Below are positions 1 to 11,640 of a DNA stretch of 64,000 bases, in pieces. The DNA lies in contig NC_041003.1 in NCBI RefSeq assembly GCF_004193775.1, positions 39,499,611 to 39,563,610 of the forward strand, given 5' to 3'. Under the pieces are notes generated by a model, which saw only the letters and a list, made by a program, of their open reading frames with translations, was not told the origin of the DNA and did no database searches. The position numbers were made by a program, and so were the translations under genes. This DNA is from Glycine soja (taxonomy: Eukaryota > Streptophyta > Magnoliopsida > Fabales > Fabaceae). Within the stretch, counting starts at the first letter, position 1. Each line of letters starts with the position of its first letter.

Positions 1-995
1 TCTAAGAAACTATCTCCATGCTATATGTGGTTTTTCTCAAAGATAAGGATGTGTACAATATGAAGTACTTATCAACTTTAAGCAACCATCAAGTTCATAA
101 CTTGAAAAATACAATAAACTAGATAAACATAGCTTAAAACATGAACATAACTTAAGGAATTAAAGGATAGGTTAAGCGTATACTTTTACTTTTCTGAATT
201 GATGTCCATGTGGGTTCCATTAATTTCTTATGATATTATGTTACATGCATTGTTTGCTATTGTGTTCCAAGAAATATAGAAAATTGCACAGGCTGAATAC
301 GATTAAATAATCACTAATCTCTCTTGACTATGTCCAACACATGAGTGCAGACATTAATTTCAAGATCACTACATATCTATTAACTTTCCATCATGTAAGG
401 TTAAATGAGAAATCAACCCAAAATTTGGAATAAAATTCAGAAAGATCGTCTTAATATTTTTCCTGTATTGGCCCCTATAATTTTATTTTTTAGTCCATGA
501 TGTTATTGTTTCAGTTCTTATAAAATTGTAAAGTTTTGATGAGTCCTTATATTAAAATTTCATTTTAGTCCTGCAATTTAGGAAACATTTGGCTATTTTC
601 TAATCTCTATTAACACCATGTCATCACTAATCACGACAGGGATCCAAATGAAACAAAAACATTTTATAAGGACCAAAACAGGAAAAAAAAATTAAGAGGA
701 CCAAAAAGAAAATAACCCTATAAATATTATAGGGGCTAAAAAACTATTTAAGTCTTTCCTTAAAATCTTTAGATGTACTTGTATACAATTATTAATAAAA
801 GGATGTGAAATCTGTCATTACTTGATTCAAGCAGAATAATTTCCAAAATCCAATTTTCCAATGCATAGTGGTTTATTTTTTATATGATAATTTAGATACT
901 TACATTCTATAATAGACCTTTCTTCAATTTTGAAGACAAAGTAGGCCTGCCTATCCTTTAAATTGTAATAGTAAAACCACATGAAATAAACTTAC
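1..995. other. AT-rich non-coding stretch with a dispersed-repeat fragment
   Basis: No exon can be supported. Bases ~470-750 contain a degenerate sequence of the 'ggaccaaaa/agtccc' kind found at dispersed sites in legume genomes; similar material recurs at 42.98-43.22 and 60.35-60.56 kb. The downstream homocysteine S-methyltransferase exons expected on the minus strand are not visible, so the captured fragment probably ends near 996. Confidence 0.35.
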
Positions 996-2670
996 CACCC
1001 ACTCCTTTAGGTCAGCATCGTAAGTTTCTCCACTGTTTGGATATATAACAATTGGTTTTGTAGTCACCTGAAGATATCATATGTGAATCAAGAATAAGTA
1101 TTTCACAAAGACAAGTCCCATAACTATAATAATAATATAATAGCTTATTAACACTGACACATTTCTTACATGAAAGTAACACAAAAAAACAAGGGAAAAT
1201 GACACTATCAACATTTCTAGAAACAAATAGTTTCACATTAATGTGAAAACTGTATCAGGGTATAGGTTAAGTACTTTACTCAGAGAAGTTTCCATTCATA
1301 TAAGCCATCTTCATAAAAAAATAAAAAATAGTTGAAAGCTATTTTTACAATATCATGCAACTCTTGAACGGTTGAACCTATACAGACTTATCAAAATAAG
1401 CTATTTAACTCCATGAGTATTTATTATTCACCCTAATGTACATGACTAACAGATATATATAAGCCATTTTCCATGTGAATTTATTATTCACCCTAATGTA
1501 CATGACTTATCAAAATGAAAACAACTTGGCAACGTGAATACTAACACTTTTAGAACTGAAACAACAATACTAATAATGAACTAAAAGAATAGGAGAGGTT
1601 ATAAAAAACAAAAAAAGAATTTATCATGTGTAAAAAAATACGTTCAATAATTGGACCATGTATAAATCTTGGTGGGGTACAATTGATTCCAATAGCGACA
1701 ACTTTATTACCTGATTTAGCAATAGAGCCACATTCCATTAAAGAATCACCACTAACAACATTAACTCCATGAGTTAAAAGAAAACCATGCTGGAATCTTT
1801 ATGTCCTCTTCTTCCAGAAGCTGAGCAAAAGCCTCCTTAGTCAATATAGTTAGATAAATTCGAGAGTCAAGACAAAAAAATGAACATTGCAAGTGAAGGC
1901 TTACAAATTTAATTGTCCAATACTAATATTTAGCTTTAGATAACTATTATTTTGTACCTGTTCCAGGATTTTAATTGATCATATATGCTTGAGTGAGTTA
2001 CTCATTATAGTTGCTTTACTAGTGATTTTACCCTTTCACAAAAGCAATGGAAACTCCAGAATCGAAAAATTAATGCTTTGTAGTGGTCAAGGGAAGCAAG
2101 GCAAAATTTGGGCCAAATTTTGTTGAAAACTTCTTCACTCAAAGAAAACATCCATCAAAAGTTTATGTGATTCACATTTCATGGTAACATGGAACAAAAG
2201 CACATCAACCAAAATGAATTATACAAATATAACAGAATTTCTTCAATCATCAAGGATTTGATTTTCGTTCATTATCTACATTTTAAGGTTATTGCACAAG
2301 AAATAAGAATGTCATTAGATAGCCTCGATTATAAGCAAAACAAGTTCCTTTGACTGAATTACCCTTCCTTAAAATATAGAAAATATTATTATGATTTTAT
2401 TAATCTTCTCTCACTCATAAATATTAATTAAGGGTAAAGTTAGAAAAAAAATTATGATTCAATAATTTTTAAAAGACGGATGACACTTTTTACAGAGATA
2501 AAAAAGAACCATGGGGATAGATTTTAGCATTTGGCTGTCCAAAGCTTTAAGATACCTCAGCTTCAAGCTTATTGGGCACTGTTTCGAATGCAAGTAGGTC
2601 AGCACTTGAATTTGCTAAAATTTGAACTCTTCTCCGAATTTCCACCGTGATAGCATCACCATAATCCCCA
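996..2670 (-). pseudogene. HMT: Homocysteine S-methyltransferase (HMT) fragment, three exons, frameshifted
   Basis: Three minus-strand exons with plausible splice sites are visible. Exon 2670-2556 encodes YGDAITVEI then RRRVQILANSSADLLAFET. Exon 1835-1642 encodes EAFAQLLEEEDIKIPAWFSF and, after a frame break, GINCTPPRFIHG. Exon 1067-996 encodes KPIVIYPNSGETYD then KEWV. These are hallmark stretches of plant HMT, which methylates homocysteine with S-methylmethionine; GINC carries one zinc-binding Cys. The N-terminal exons and the C-terminal GGCC zinc site are missing. A 5-nt deletion near 1772, just after WFSFN, shifts the frame, so even the captured piece cannot encode HMT. Sense is the same as the transposase genes, which suits a captured host fragment inside the CACTA element. 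Confidence 0.85.
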
Positions 2671-3040
2671 CTGTTAGAAACAAAATATCAAGAAATGTGA
2701 CACTAAAAAATATATAATATCTATCAGTGGTGAGAACAACAACAAAACTTTATCAAACCCCAACCTTTCATATCAATGTTGTCCTGAAAAAGACCTAAAA
2801 CCAATCACTTAATTATTTGCACCTCATCCTTAGGCAACTTGAATCTCTCAGGTAAAAGTCATACATACCTGAGTTATGAATTCAATGGTTTTAATGCATC
2901 TTTTTTAAACTTATTTATAAATTTTAGATCCTGCATGAATCCATATTATAGCAATTAAACCTGCAGGATGACTATGCATATTCATGAATGGGAATGTCCT
3001 AAGACACAAATTACAACAGAAATAAAATTCAGCTACAAAC

Positions 3041-3113
3041 CTGAAATTCTCAGCAAGAAGGCACACATTAGTGTTTAAGTCATCACCACCAAGAACGACG
3101 AGGCCATCCAAGT
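3041..3113 (-). pseudogene. Single exon of PPi-dependent phosphofructokinase (PFP)
   Basis: A 73-nt exon is bounded by an AG acceptor (ending 3114) and a GT donor (starting 3040) on the minus strand. It encodes LDGLVVLGGDDLNTNVCLL followed by AENF. The GGDDxNTN stretch is the conserved active-site region of plant pyrophosphate:fructose-6-phosphate 1-phosphotransferase, most like the catalytic beta subunit. No other PFP exon was seen nearby, so this is an isolated captured exon lying between the Ulp1-type gene and the HMT fragment, in the same orientation as both. It could be spliced into transposon transcripts, since both splice sites remain. Confidence 0.8.
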
Positions 3114-3513
3114 CTACGTTGATAGTTGTTTCTTTCGATTATTTAACATGCACCATGCAAGTACACTGAACAAGTGCATCACACTTGAAACAAGCTAAAC
3201 AAGTGGTAAAATTAATTAATCATATAGTAAACATGAGCCCTAACAAAAGTCACCTACTAAAATGAATCTATGAACTAATAATTGCGTTGATCCTATTAAA
3301 ATGAATATTTTGTAATAAAATAAAACCACAAACTAAAACAATTTAAGCATAAACAATGGAGACCTTAATTGTGCCTTTCATATACACTTAGCTAACCGAA
3401 CCATCAAGTAGTTTGTTTGCAACCATTAATGTCACATGAAACAATTGTTTGAAATTTTAAACGAAATGATGTAATCACACTAAAAATGTTCTACTACATA
3501 ATGAAAATCCTCT

Positions 3514-6500
3514 TTAGCATCCGCTTTTCCTAATACTTAAAAAGAATGTTGCCCATTTCTGGCGAAGTGTGGTGATGGCCTCCACGTCTAACGGTGATCC
3601 ATCAGAAAACCACTACAAATTTAAGAATTGATGACATTATTAGTAACTTAACAAATATTAACCAAACCTACAATTGTAAGTCCATGCATTACGTATACCT
3701 TGTTCCAGTCATCCTTCAATCCACCAGTCACTATGCACCATATCCAATGCATCACATAATATCCGCACTCGTATGCTCCAGTTTGGACATGACTCTAAAT
3801 TTAACAGTGAAAATTGTTAGTTAAGATGCAAGACTTCAACATGTACAAACGCTTCATTAGAAACAGGGAGAACTTCAATAATTGCTAACCTTTGGTTCAA
3901 CCCATCGAGGTGCAGGTTGATTAGACATGCCTTAGAAAGAACTGGTTATTGTCTTCATTGCACTAGTAAAAAAAATACAAACAACCATATATATGACAAC
4001 CATTATTTCTGAATATGTTACAACAGTTACCTCCACAAACCATCATTTGTATATTTGAATAGAACCTGTTAATTGTGGCTTTGATGTTAATATCTGGCTT
4101 CTTCCTCAGAGAACAAAACCAAACAATCGTGTTTTCCCTTGGACACAAAACAAATAGTTGCCAATGTGCCCTAAAGTTGACAATTACAATTAGGTTTTTA
4201 TTCAAGCAAAAAAAAACGACTTCAACTACAAGAACAGTTCAACTTACTGATGCAAGTAAGCTCCTAAGTACAACTGCCTTTGTGATTCCTTGACCCATGT
4301 TTGAATGTATTGTTGGCATTGTTCACGTCTGTCCTTAGCATTGTGTATAGATTGAGGCTCCAACAGACCATACAGTGACTGATCAACTTTGCTTCTACCA
4401 CAATTATTCATAAAACTATTTCCAACACAAGTCATGAATATTGTAAATGTTTTAGATTCAACAATGTTGGTTATGACGTAATCAAACATAAAGGTTGACG
4501 AAAAATGACATACATGGTCCACAGCTGCAGGATAGATATGTTCAAACACTTGTCAGCTGATATTATTTCCGCTAGATCAACATGTGTGATGAAAAATTTT
4601 GCCCCAACATCAGGAAGTCCAAATTGCGTGGCCTCCCACGGCACTTCCACTGGACTCTTGTACACGTAAAATAATGTCTTCATCAATTCGCCCAACGGAT
4701 CAGCTTCAGCTGCAACCTCAGCCTCACCAAGACGTCCAAGTGGCAAACACGCATTATGATTTGAATCCTATATGGTACAACAAAATAAGTAGTAAAGTTA
4801 ATCACAAATGGTGTATTACCAAATTTGTATTCAATTAAATGGCATTAGGCAGGGCGATAATTATATTACTTACATCAGTTATAGGCTTCACTAGATGTAT
4901 GGGCCATGCAATGAATGTGCTACTCGCGTCCCTGACGTACTGAATCTCTGAAATTGGAAACGGGACACTGGCGTCACCACCGTAAATTGTCTCAACACAA
5001 ACCCTTACTACATCATCTGCATAAGCAACATTGTGTATAATGCCACCAACTCCATACATTTTTCCCGCAGCCACCACTTATGTACTATCGCCACACACAA
5101 TGTATAACCCCACAATAGAAGCATCAAGTGTAGACCGCTCCTTAGCAACAACATTTGCAGCAGCCTCGGCACATCTTTCTTTGGTGCTGACACGTGCAAC
5201 CAATACATCAGGGATAGACGGTCTAAAAGGAGCTGACTGTTGCGTTTGAATTTGTGATAACTCACTCTTGATCGCATCCAATTGCTTTTGCAATAAGTCG
5301 ATAGTCCGTTTGTTTTTGTCTTCTACCTCTTTCCTCAACTCTTACTTTATACTTCCTATGATTTCCACCAATTTATCTCCGGTCATCGTCGCCGAAGAAG
5401 TGTTGGAGCCACTACCACGCGGTCCATAGTAATTACCTATAGTGACACCATGTCCAGCAACACGAACCCGACCTGGGTGCTCTGGACGGCCAATGGCAGT
5501 GTTCAGAATGTCTTCACGACCATGCGGGACAAAAGTTCCCTGTGTTGATTGTTCCTGCAAATCATCCTGTAACAATCACAACAAGTAAACTTATAAGTGT
5601 CATTACAACTTAAAATTTTTAAGGGTGACATATATTGAGCTTACAATTTTGTCTGTGATTTCTTGAGCTGCAGCAGATGTCATTTGCCCAAATTTGTTAG
5701 TTCTAGCCTTCTTCCACTTCAGATGTCTTGCAATAGGGGATGGAGGGTCGACGACCACATCTGTATTGTCAGTACCGTCACCTTGATTCACTCTTGACTT
5801 TGTTTTCTCGGCCATCAATTTTTTTTCAAGCACGTCGTACCCTCCACGAGACAGTACGTGGGGACAGTCGTTGAATTTTTGAATTTCCTGTGCTTTTTTA
5901 CGGATTCCCTGTCAGCATTATTAAATACAAGTCAATATATCAAAACTTTGACAACAATTAAATAAGTTAAATGTTGAGTAAAAACAATTCAATTTAAACC
6001 TTCCAAGTAGGTGTCTGTCGAGTCTTTGAAAATGCTTCCCGTGTTTCTCGATCGAAACCATACTTAGCAAATGGATCAATGTTTTGTTGATCGTCTTTGT
6101 CATTGTATACATATTTGGAGGTCAGGGAGGACTTAAATTGCCTCCATCTTGTCGCAACCGTGGACATAACCTTCTTCTTCGCAGTTAAACCTTCAGGAAT
6201 ATCAAATTTGGCCTAAAATAATAAATACTTTTCAATTAGTACTTGCATAAACCAAATTTCCACAGGCATTAAATATACACAAAAGTAAACTCGTTACCAG
6301 TTGAGTGGACTTACCAAAATGTCATCCCATACAATAACTTTTAGAGTGTCGGGGACATCTTTCCAAGTAGCCTGAACAATAGGGATTTTCTCCCACGCCA
6401 CTACCCCCAAGTAACTATGGAATTTTTCTTTATGCGGGCCAGATCCTCTACCAGTACTAGTGTTGACGTGGACAGTTGGTCGTGCTTGATATAAGCTTCG

Positions 6501-6599
6501 TGCAGTCAACCTTCGGAGCCTGGTAGTTTGTCTAGTCTTCCTTTTTGTGGTTGCACTAGGAGAATCTGGTGGTGGAGGGGATCTCGGGGGTGTTGTCAT
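3514..6599 (-). pseudogene. CACTA second gene: Transposase_24 domain fused to a Ulp1/C48 cysteine protease
   Basis: The exons were reconstructed by hand: 6599-6315, 6212-6000, 5908-5645, 5566-4874, 4767-~4513, ~4420-4250, 4170-4066, ~3930-3892, 3794-3699 and 3612-3514. The N-terminal third ([50 protein letters not shown]) is the Transposase_24 (Ptta/En/Spm) type. A coiled-coil-like stretch follows (RKEVEDKNKRTIDLLQKQLD). The C-terminal exons carry Ulp1-like protease motifs: catalytic His in AHWQLFVLCP and catalytic Cys in GAYECGYYVMHW. The frame holds across splice sites checked in exons 1-4, but TAA codons at 5344-5342 and 5080-5078 interrupt exon 4, so the gene is broken. Exon borders marked ~ are uncertain. 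The probable role is DNA binding or an accessory transposition function plus a SUMO/ubiquitin-like peptidase, by family. Confidence 0.8.
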
Positions 6600-6745
6600 G
6601 GCTGCAATAAAAAAGAAAAATTAATTATGCCAACTTAATTGTCACAACATACAAGTATGAAATTGAAATTATAATGAAAGACAAATAATAGCAAATTGAA
6701 AATCACAATGGACAACATAAAGAAAATTTGGGTTATATACCACAT

Positions 6746-9700
6746 TCAAGTAGCAATATTTTCCCATAAACCTTCATCATGATCGATCCGATTTGCAAAT
6801 ACATCATCCTCCTCATTTTCAGCATTTACCGAAGGCATTTCTGTGCAGAACGTCGGGATGTCGTTAACATCAAGGGTTGAAGCATCAATATCGGGAGGGA
6901 TACCAGTTGTTTTACCCTGAAGAACCACTGACCATCTCGCGTCACTGGGATCTTCAACGTAAAACACCTTTCTTGCTTGTGCTGCCAGGATGAATGGCTC
7001 TTCCTTGTAACCAATCTTTTGAAGGTCAACCAAAGTAAAACCCATTTTGTCTTGTCGGACACCAGCATTTCCATTAACCTATTGGCACTTGAAAACAGGC
7101 ACTCTAAATTCACCATAATCAAGCTCCCAGATTTCCTTAATTAGTCCATAATAAGGCATGGATGCTCGAATAGGATGATTATCTAATGCACTACTAAAGT
7201 GCTCCGAATGAGCATCAATCGTTACTCCACAGTTTTGTATAGTGCTGTTATCATCCTGGGATTTTGTGTAGAAAGAATAATTGTTGATATCATACCCCTT
7301 CCAAGTTAAGACATTGAGATTAGGCCCAACAACTAACAATGATAATGTCTTAGAAGCGTTGTCGCTAGCAAATATTGTTTTTCTAAACCAATTGACGAAA
7401 CTCTTATTGTGCTCTTGCAACACACGCATCATATTCATGGTTGGGTGACAAGTTGTAACATATTCTTTGTGAGCATCTATGTATGGTATAACTTCAGCTG
7501 TGTTGTTTAGTACATATAAATGTGCTTGTGACAGTTGTTGGCGATCCATGGTTACAACATTGAATCCTCGTGTCCCCCTACCTTGGTGGCTAGACTCGTG
7601 ACGGCTTAGAGGAAGACCCACAGGTGAAGCATTTTCAATGTAGTCAGAACAAAACTCAATAGTTTCTTCTGCCACGTACCTTTCAACAATGCTTGCTTCT
7701 GGCCGATATTGATTCTTGGTATAACTTTTCAATACCTTCATGTACCGCTCCACCGGATACATCCATCGCAGATACACGGGCCCGCAAAACCGTATTTCTC
7801 GAACCAGATGAACAACCAAGTGAACCATTATGTCAAAAAAGGCTGGTGGAAAATACATCTCCAACTGACAAATGATAATCGAAGCCTCATTTTCCAAATC
7901 ATCCAACTGTTTCGGGTCGATGACTTTGCTACAGATGGCATTGAAGAAAAAACACAATCGAGTTATTGCAACCCTTACTTTGTCAGGCAATATACCACGA
8001 ATGGCAACAGACAATAATTGCTGCATTAAAACATGACAATCATGCGACTTCAAACCAACCAACTTCATTTCAGTCACAGATACAAGGCTCTTGATATTTG
8101 AAGAGTATCCTTGTGGGACTTTAAGATTTTTCAAAGAATGACAAAAACTTTTTTTCTCAGACGTTGACATCGTATGACATGCTGGCGGTAAATATGTTCG
8201 AAGCCCTTTTGACACTAGATGCAACTGTTGACGTATGCCCATTTCTGCTAGATCTTGACGACATTTCAAACCATCTTTTGTCTTCCCTTTAATGTTAAGC
8301 AGTGTCCCAACCAAACTATCACAGACATTTTTCTCAACATGCATAACATCTAAACAATGTCTCACATGTAAATTGCACCAGTAAGGCAGATAAAAAAAGA
8401 TGGACCTTTTCTTCCAAATTTTGTTTGCGGAGCCATCCTTTTTTTGTGTCTTCCCATAGATAACGGTAATGTTGTTCACCCGATCAAGAACTTCAACACC
8501 TGACAAAGGAATCGGTGCACTGTCAATCTCAGATGTCCCATTAAAGGCTTTCTTCATTCGCCTATATGGGTGAAAAGGTTTTAAAAATCTTCGGTGTCTT
8601 GTATACACTGTCTTTTTGCCATGCTTTATTTGGATGTAACTTGTGTCTTTCTCACATATGGGACATGCATGGTGGCCTTTCACACTATATCCACTCAAAT
8701 TACCATATGCTGGAAAGTCATTAATGGTACAAAATATCAAGGCACGCAACTTGAAGGTCTCATGAGCATTCCCATCATACACATCAACCCCTTCTACCCA
8801 CAATTTTCTGAGGTCTTCAATCAAGGGAGCAAGATACACATCAATGTCATTTCCTGGTTGTCTTGGACCAGCTATCATCATAGACATCATAATGTACTTC
8901 CGCTTGATGCACAACCAAGGAGGGAGGTTGTAGATTATTAGCAAAACAGGCCACGAACTATGATTGCAGCTTAAGTTTCCAAATGGATTCATTCCATCCG
9001 AAGCAAGACCAACCCTTAGGTTTCTGGGATCTTGGCTAAACTCTGGATACAGCTGATCAATTGTTTTCCATTGAGGAGAATCAGTAGGATGACGGAGCAA
9101 TCCATCTTTGATCATGCCATCAGCATGCCATGTTAGATTTTTCGCGTCTTCTGCATTAGCAAACAATCGCTTAAACCTTGGTATTACTGGAAGATACCAA
9201 CAAACTTTAGATGGACGATCTTTGTATGTGGTTGCATCTTCACCGCAATCGTTGGAATTCACTTTGTAGCGTGACACGCCACATGTAGGGCAGTTGCGCA
9301 GTTCAGCATACTCATGCCTATACAAGATACAATCGTTAGGGCAAGCATGTATTTTTTGGTATTCCATTCCAACAGGACATAATATCTTCTTTGCTTCGTA
9401 ATGATTCTTCGGTAGCGTGTTATCTTCAGGAAGCATATTCTTCAATAACAACAGTAATTCGTTGAAGCTTTTGTCACTCCACCCAAATCTTACTTTCAAA
9501 TTCACCAAAGCTAACACCCCTGACAACCGTGTATACTTAGTGCATTCGACATACAACGGTGTCTTTGAATCATTATCTAACTTTTCATAATATGGTGCAT
9601 GTGTTTGCCTAAAACCCTCTTGTCCAAGATCGCGTAGCATGTCTTTTATATGATCACCAACTTCTTCATGAACTCCAACATTTCCAGGGGTTGATGACAT

Positions 9701-9937
9701 TTCTGATAACTCACCATGCCATATCCATCTTGTATAAGTAGGACAGATACCATCACATATCAGATGTGTTCTAATGTCATCCAAAGATTGCCGTCGACCA
9801 TTCAAACATTTCACACATGGACAGAAGTATACCCCATGAAAGTCTGGAGCATTTTGTTTGGCAAATTGCAAGAAATCTTCAACCCCATTCTCGTACTCTT
9901 CAGTTATGCGTGGTCTTTTCATCCAACTCCGATCCAT
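6746..9937 (-). pseudogene. CACTA TNP2-type transposase, one in-frame stop
   Basis: A single long frame starts at ATG 9937 (MDRSWMKRPR). Domains in order are: a transposase-associated zinc domain (residues ~1-75, CPCVKC), Transposase_21/TNP2 (~230-520, with LASDGMNPF and NDFPAYGNLSGYSVKGHHAC), DUF4218 (~600-790, HDCHVLMQQLLSVAIRG) and DUF4216 (~890 on, YYGLIKEIWELDYGEFRVP). The frame meets TAG at 7081-7079, directly after VFKCQ, where family members have Trp. It then stays open for 110 more codons that complete DUF4216 (GFTLVDLQKIGYKEEPF) to 6746. The gene is therefore a nearly full-length ~1060-codon transposase disabled by a probable TGG to TAG change. It catalyses cut-and-paste of CACTA elements in the nucleus. 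The Transposase_24-Ulp1 gene follows 147 bp downstream. Confidence 0.92.
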
Positions 9938-10461
9938 ATTTGGTGTACTGTCAAACGAGGTTCATTATCTGATATGCATGCGAACCTCTCTTTTTTATTG
10001 TAAAAAGGTGTGACCCTACCCCGTTTAGGAAGACAATTTTTTACTTCATTCAAACAAACAAGTTAAGGCGGTTATGTTAAATTGGACTAAATTTCGGCAG
10101 CATTTCGCTTTGGTCTCCAAGTACACGACATCAAAGCGGTGACATCAATTGACACCGCTCATGTATGCACCCAGAGAACAAAGCAAGATGCAGTGACCAA
10201 AATATAATAAAAAATAACACAACATACTTGACTTGTAAGTCAAAATGAAGTAAAAAAAAATTGTCTTCCCAAACTGTCCAAACGGACAATTCAAGATTCA
10301 ATACAACAATTAATCCAAACTATCCGTATTAATCGTTGTATTGAAGCTCAAACGGGGAACTATGGCTCACTCAATGAGGTAGAATGTAATAATAAACAAT
10401 ACTTACATCAGGGGCAAAAATATAATAGTTAACCACAACAGTTTAAGAATGGCATACATAC
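9938..10461. other. TNP2 upstream region, no gene
   Basis: This is the leader and intron zone 5' of the transposase ATG. It contains a direct/inverted motif GGTGACATCAATTGACACC near 10138-10156 and short Cs/Gs in an AT-rich background. I see no coding exon here on either strand. Confidence 0.4.
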
Positions 10462-10545
10462 CTCCGAAGATGAGCAGTATGATAGTATTTGTTGCAGTAA
10501 GACTGAAGGAGCAAGTACTTTTTGCCAATCCGTAACAGTCGGTAC
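10462..10545 (-). other. Unidentified 84-nt exon-like segment
   Basis: On the minus strand a segment of exactly 28 open codons lies between a clean acceptor (TTTGTAG ending 10546) and a donor (GTATGT starting 10461). It encodes VPTVTDWQKVLAPSVLL then QQILSYCSSSE. I do not recognise the protein. It may be a 5' exon of the transposase transcript or a captured host exon. Orientation matches TNP2, DRG, PFP and HMT. Confidence 0.45.
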
Positions 10546-11339
10546 CTACAAATTAAGAATAATTTCATATTTAATTGCACAACAACATTACAGTTGTGTA
10601 ACAAAAAAAATTGAAACACACATACAACATATGGCTGTAAGGTAATTCAATAACACAAAAACATTAGTTCATTTTCAAGACTTCAGACTGACTTCTATTT
10701 GTCTTGGGAAATAAATTCAGTGCAGTCACATTTTCATGCATTCAATTTATTTTATATTTGTTCTAAATTTCAGTAGTTCAATTTTGAACAACTGAAATTT
10801 GGAATTCATTTTTTAAAATTATTTGGTCGAAATAAAATGAGTTATTCAATCTTCATTTGATAGTTCCAAGTTACTAAATGCATTGACAAGTGAATGCAGA
10901 GGATATGATCCTCTGCCTTAGTCTTTCAGTCAATGATAGGTATTCTCACACAACCTTCCAAGCTAATTTTTAGGGATTGAAGGAAACGGGGTGATGTAGA
11001 GCCTTAGTTGCTTCTAGTTTTAAGAGCTACATGTGAACTTACTCTAGAATAAGGTAAGGTCAGTGGCAGCTGCAGGGAATTATAAAATAGGTCCTTAAGT
11101 ATGGTAGTATGGTGCAAGTCTTTCTGCAAGACATTTATTTGAGAGATGCTTTTGGGTAATTGGGAAAGGATGGCAGCTGCAAGGAATTATAAAATAGGTG
11201 CAGCACATTTTCAATCATTGTATTGGGTTCAGGTGGTCCCTAATATAATGGGTGCAGGACATTTGCTATCACAGTGGGTGTGGTTGGTGATGTATGTAGA
11301 GGCTTCGAGGAGAAAGTACTGGTTTATTGTGATGGGATA

Positions 11340-11640
11340 ATTACCCAACTGCATGTGGAATTGTCCAGCAATCAGCTCCATAGGTCTGTTAAGCCTCCTA
11401 TTTTTTCAAGTTTTGGAGACATAGCCTTGGCAATTGGAGAAAAGTTTTAGAAGTAGTTGTTGTATGCAATGCCTATGCTTTAGAGTGGTGCAGAACTCGC
11501 TGCGGATATATATGTTGCTGATGACAATATGACAGAATACACTAATTGTTTGACAAATGGAATTCCAGAGGCATACTCAAGGATCTTAGAAGGATTTAAA
11601 GGGTCCCCAAAGACCCAATTTCTAATGTCTTAAATATGCT
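11340..11640 (+). pseudogene. Importin subunit beta-1 fragment with stops
   Basis: A plus-strand reading frame gives LSSNQLHRSVKPPIFSSFGD, then LLYAMPML, then ADDNMTEYTNCLTNGIPEAY followed by GFKGSPKTQ. This order and wording match HEAT repeats in the C-terminal half of plant importin beta-1, the nuclear import receptor. Three in-frame stops fall near 11447, 11453 and 11480 within KF*K*LLYAMPML*SGAEL, consistent with loss of Glu, Tyr and Gln codons. No intron is evident within it. The flanking sequence (11040-11340 and 11640-11720) is not clearly importin. It lies opposite in sense to the transposase genes. Confidence 0.8.

Noticed and set aside
3607..3620. CACTACAAAT resembling a CACTA left terminus
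   Set aside because: It is the splice acceptor (TTTGTAG on the minus strand) of the last Ulp1-gene exon, and coding sequence continues on both sides.
11146..11340. 64-codon open frame upstream of the importin relic
   Set aside because: It has no recognisable motif; the importin similarity starts after it in another frame.
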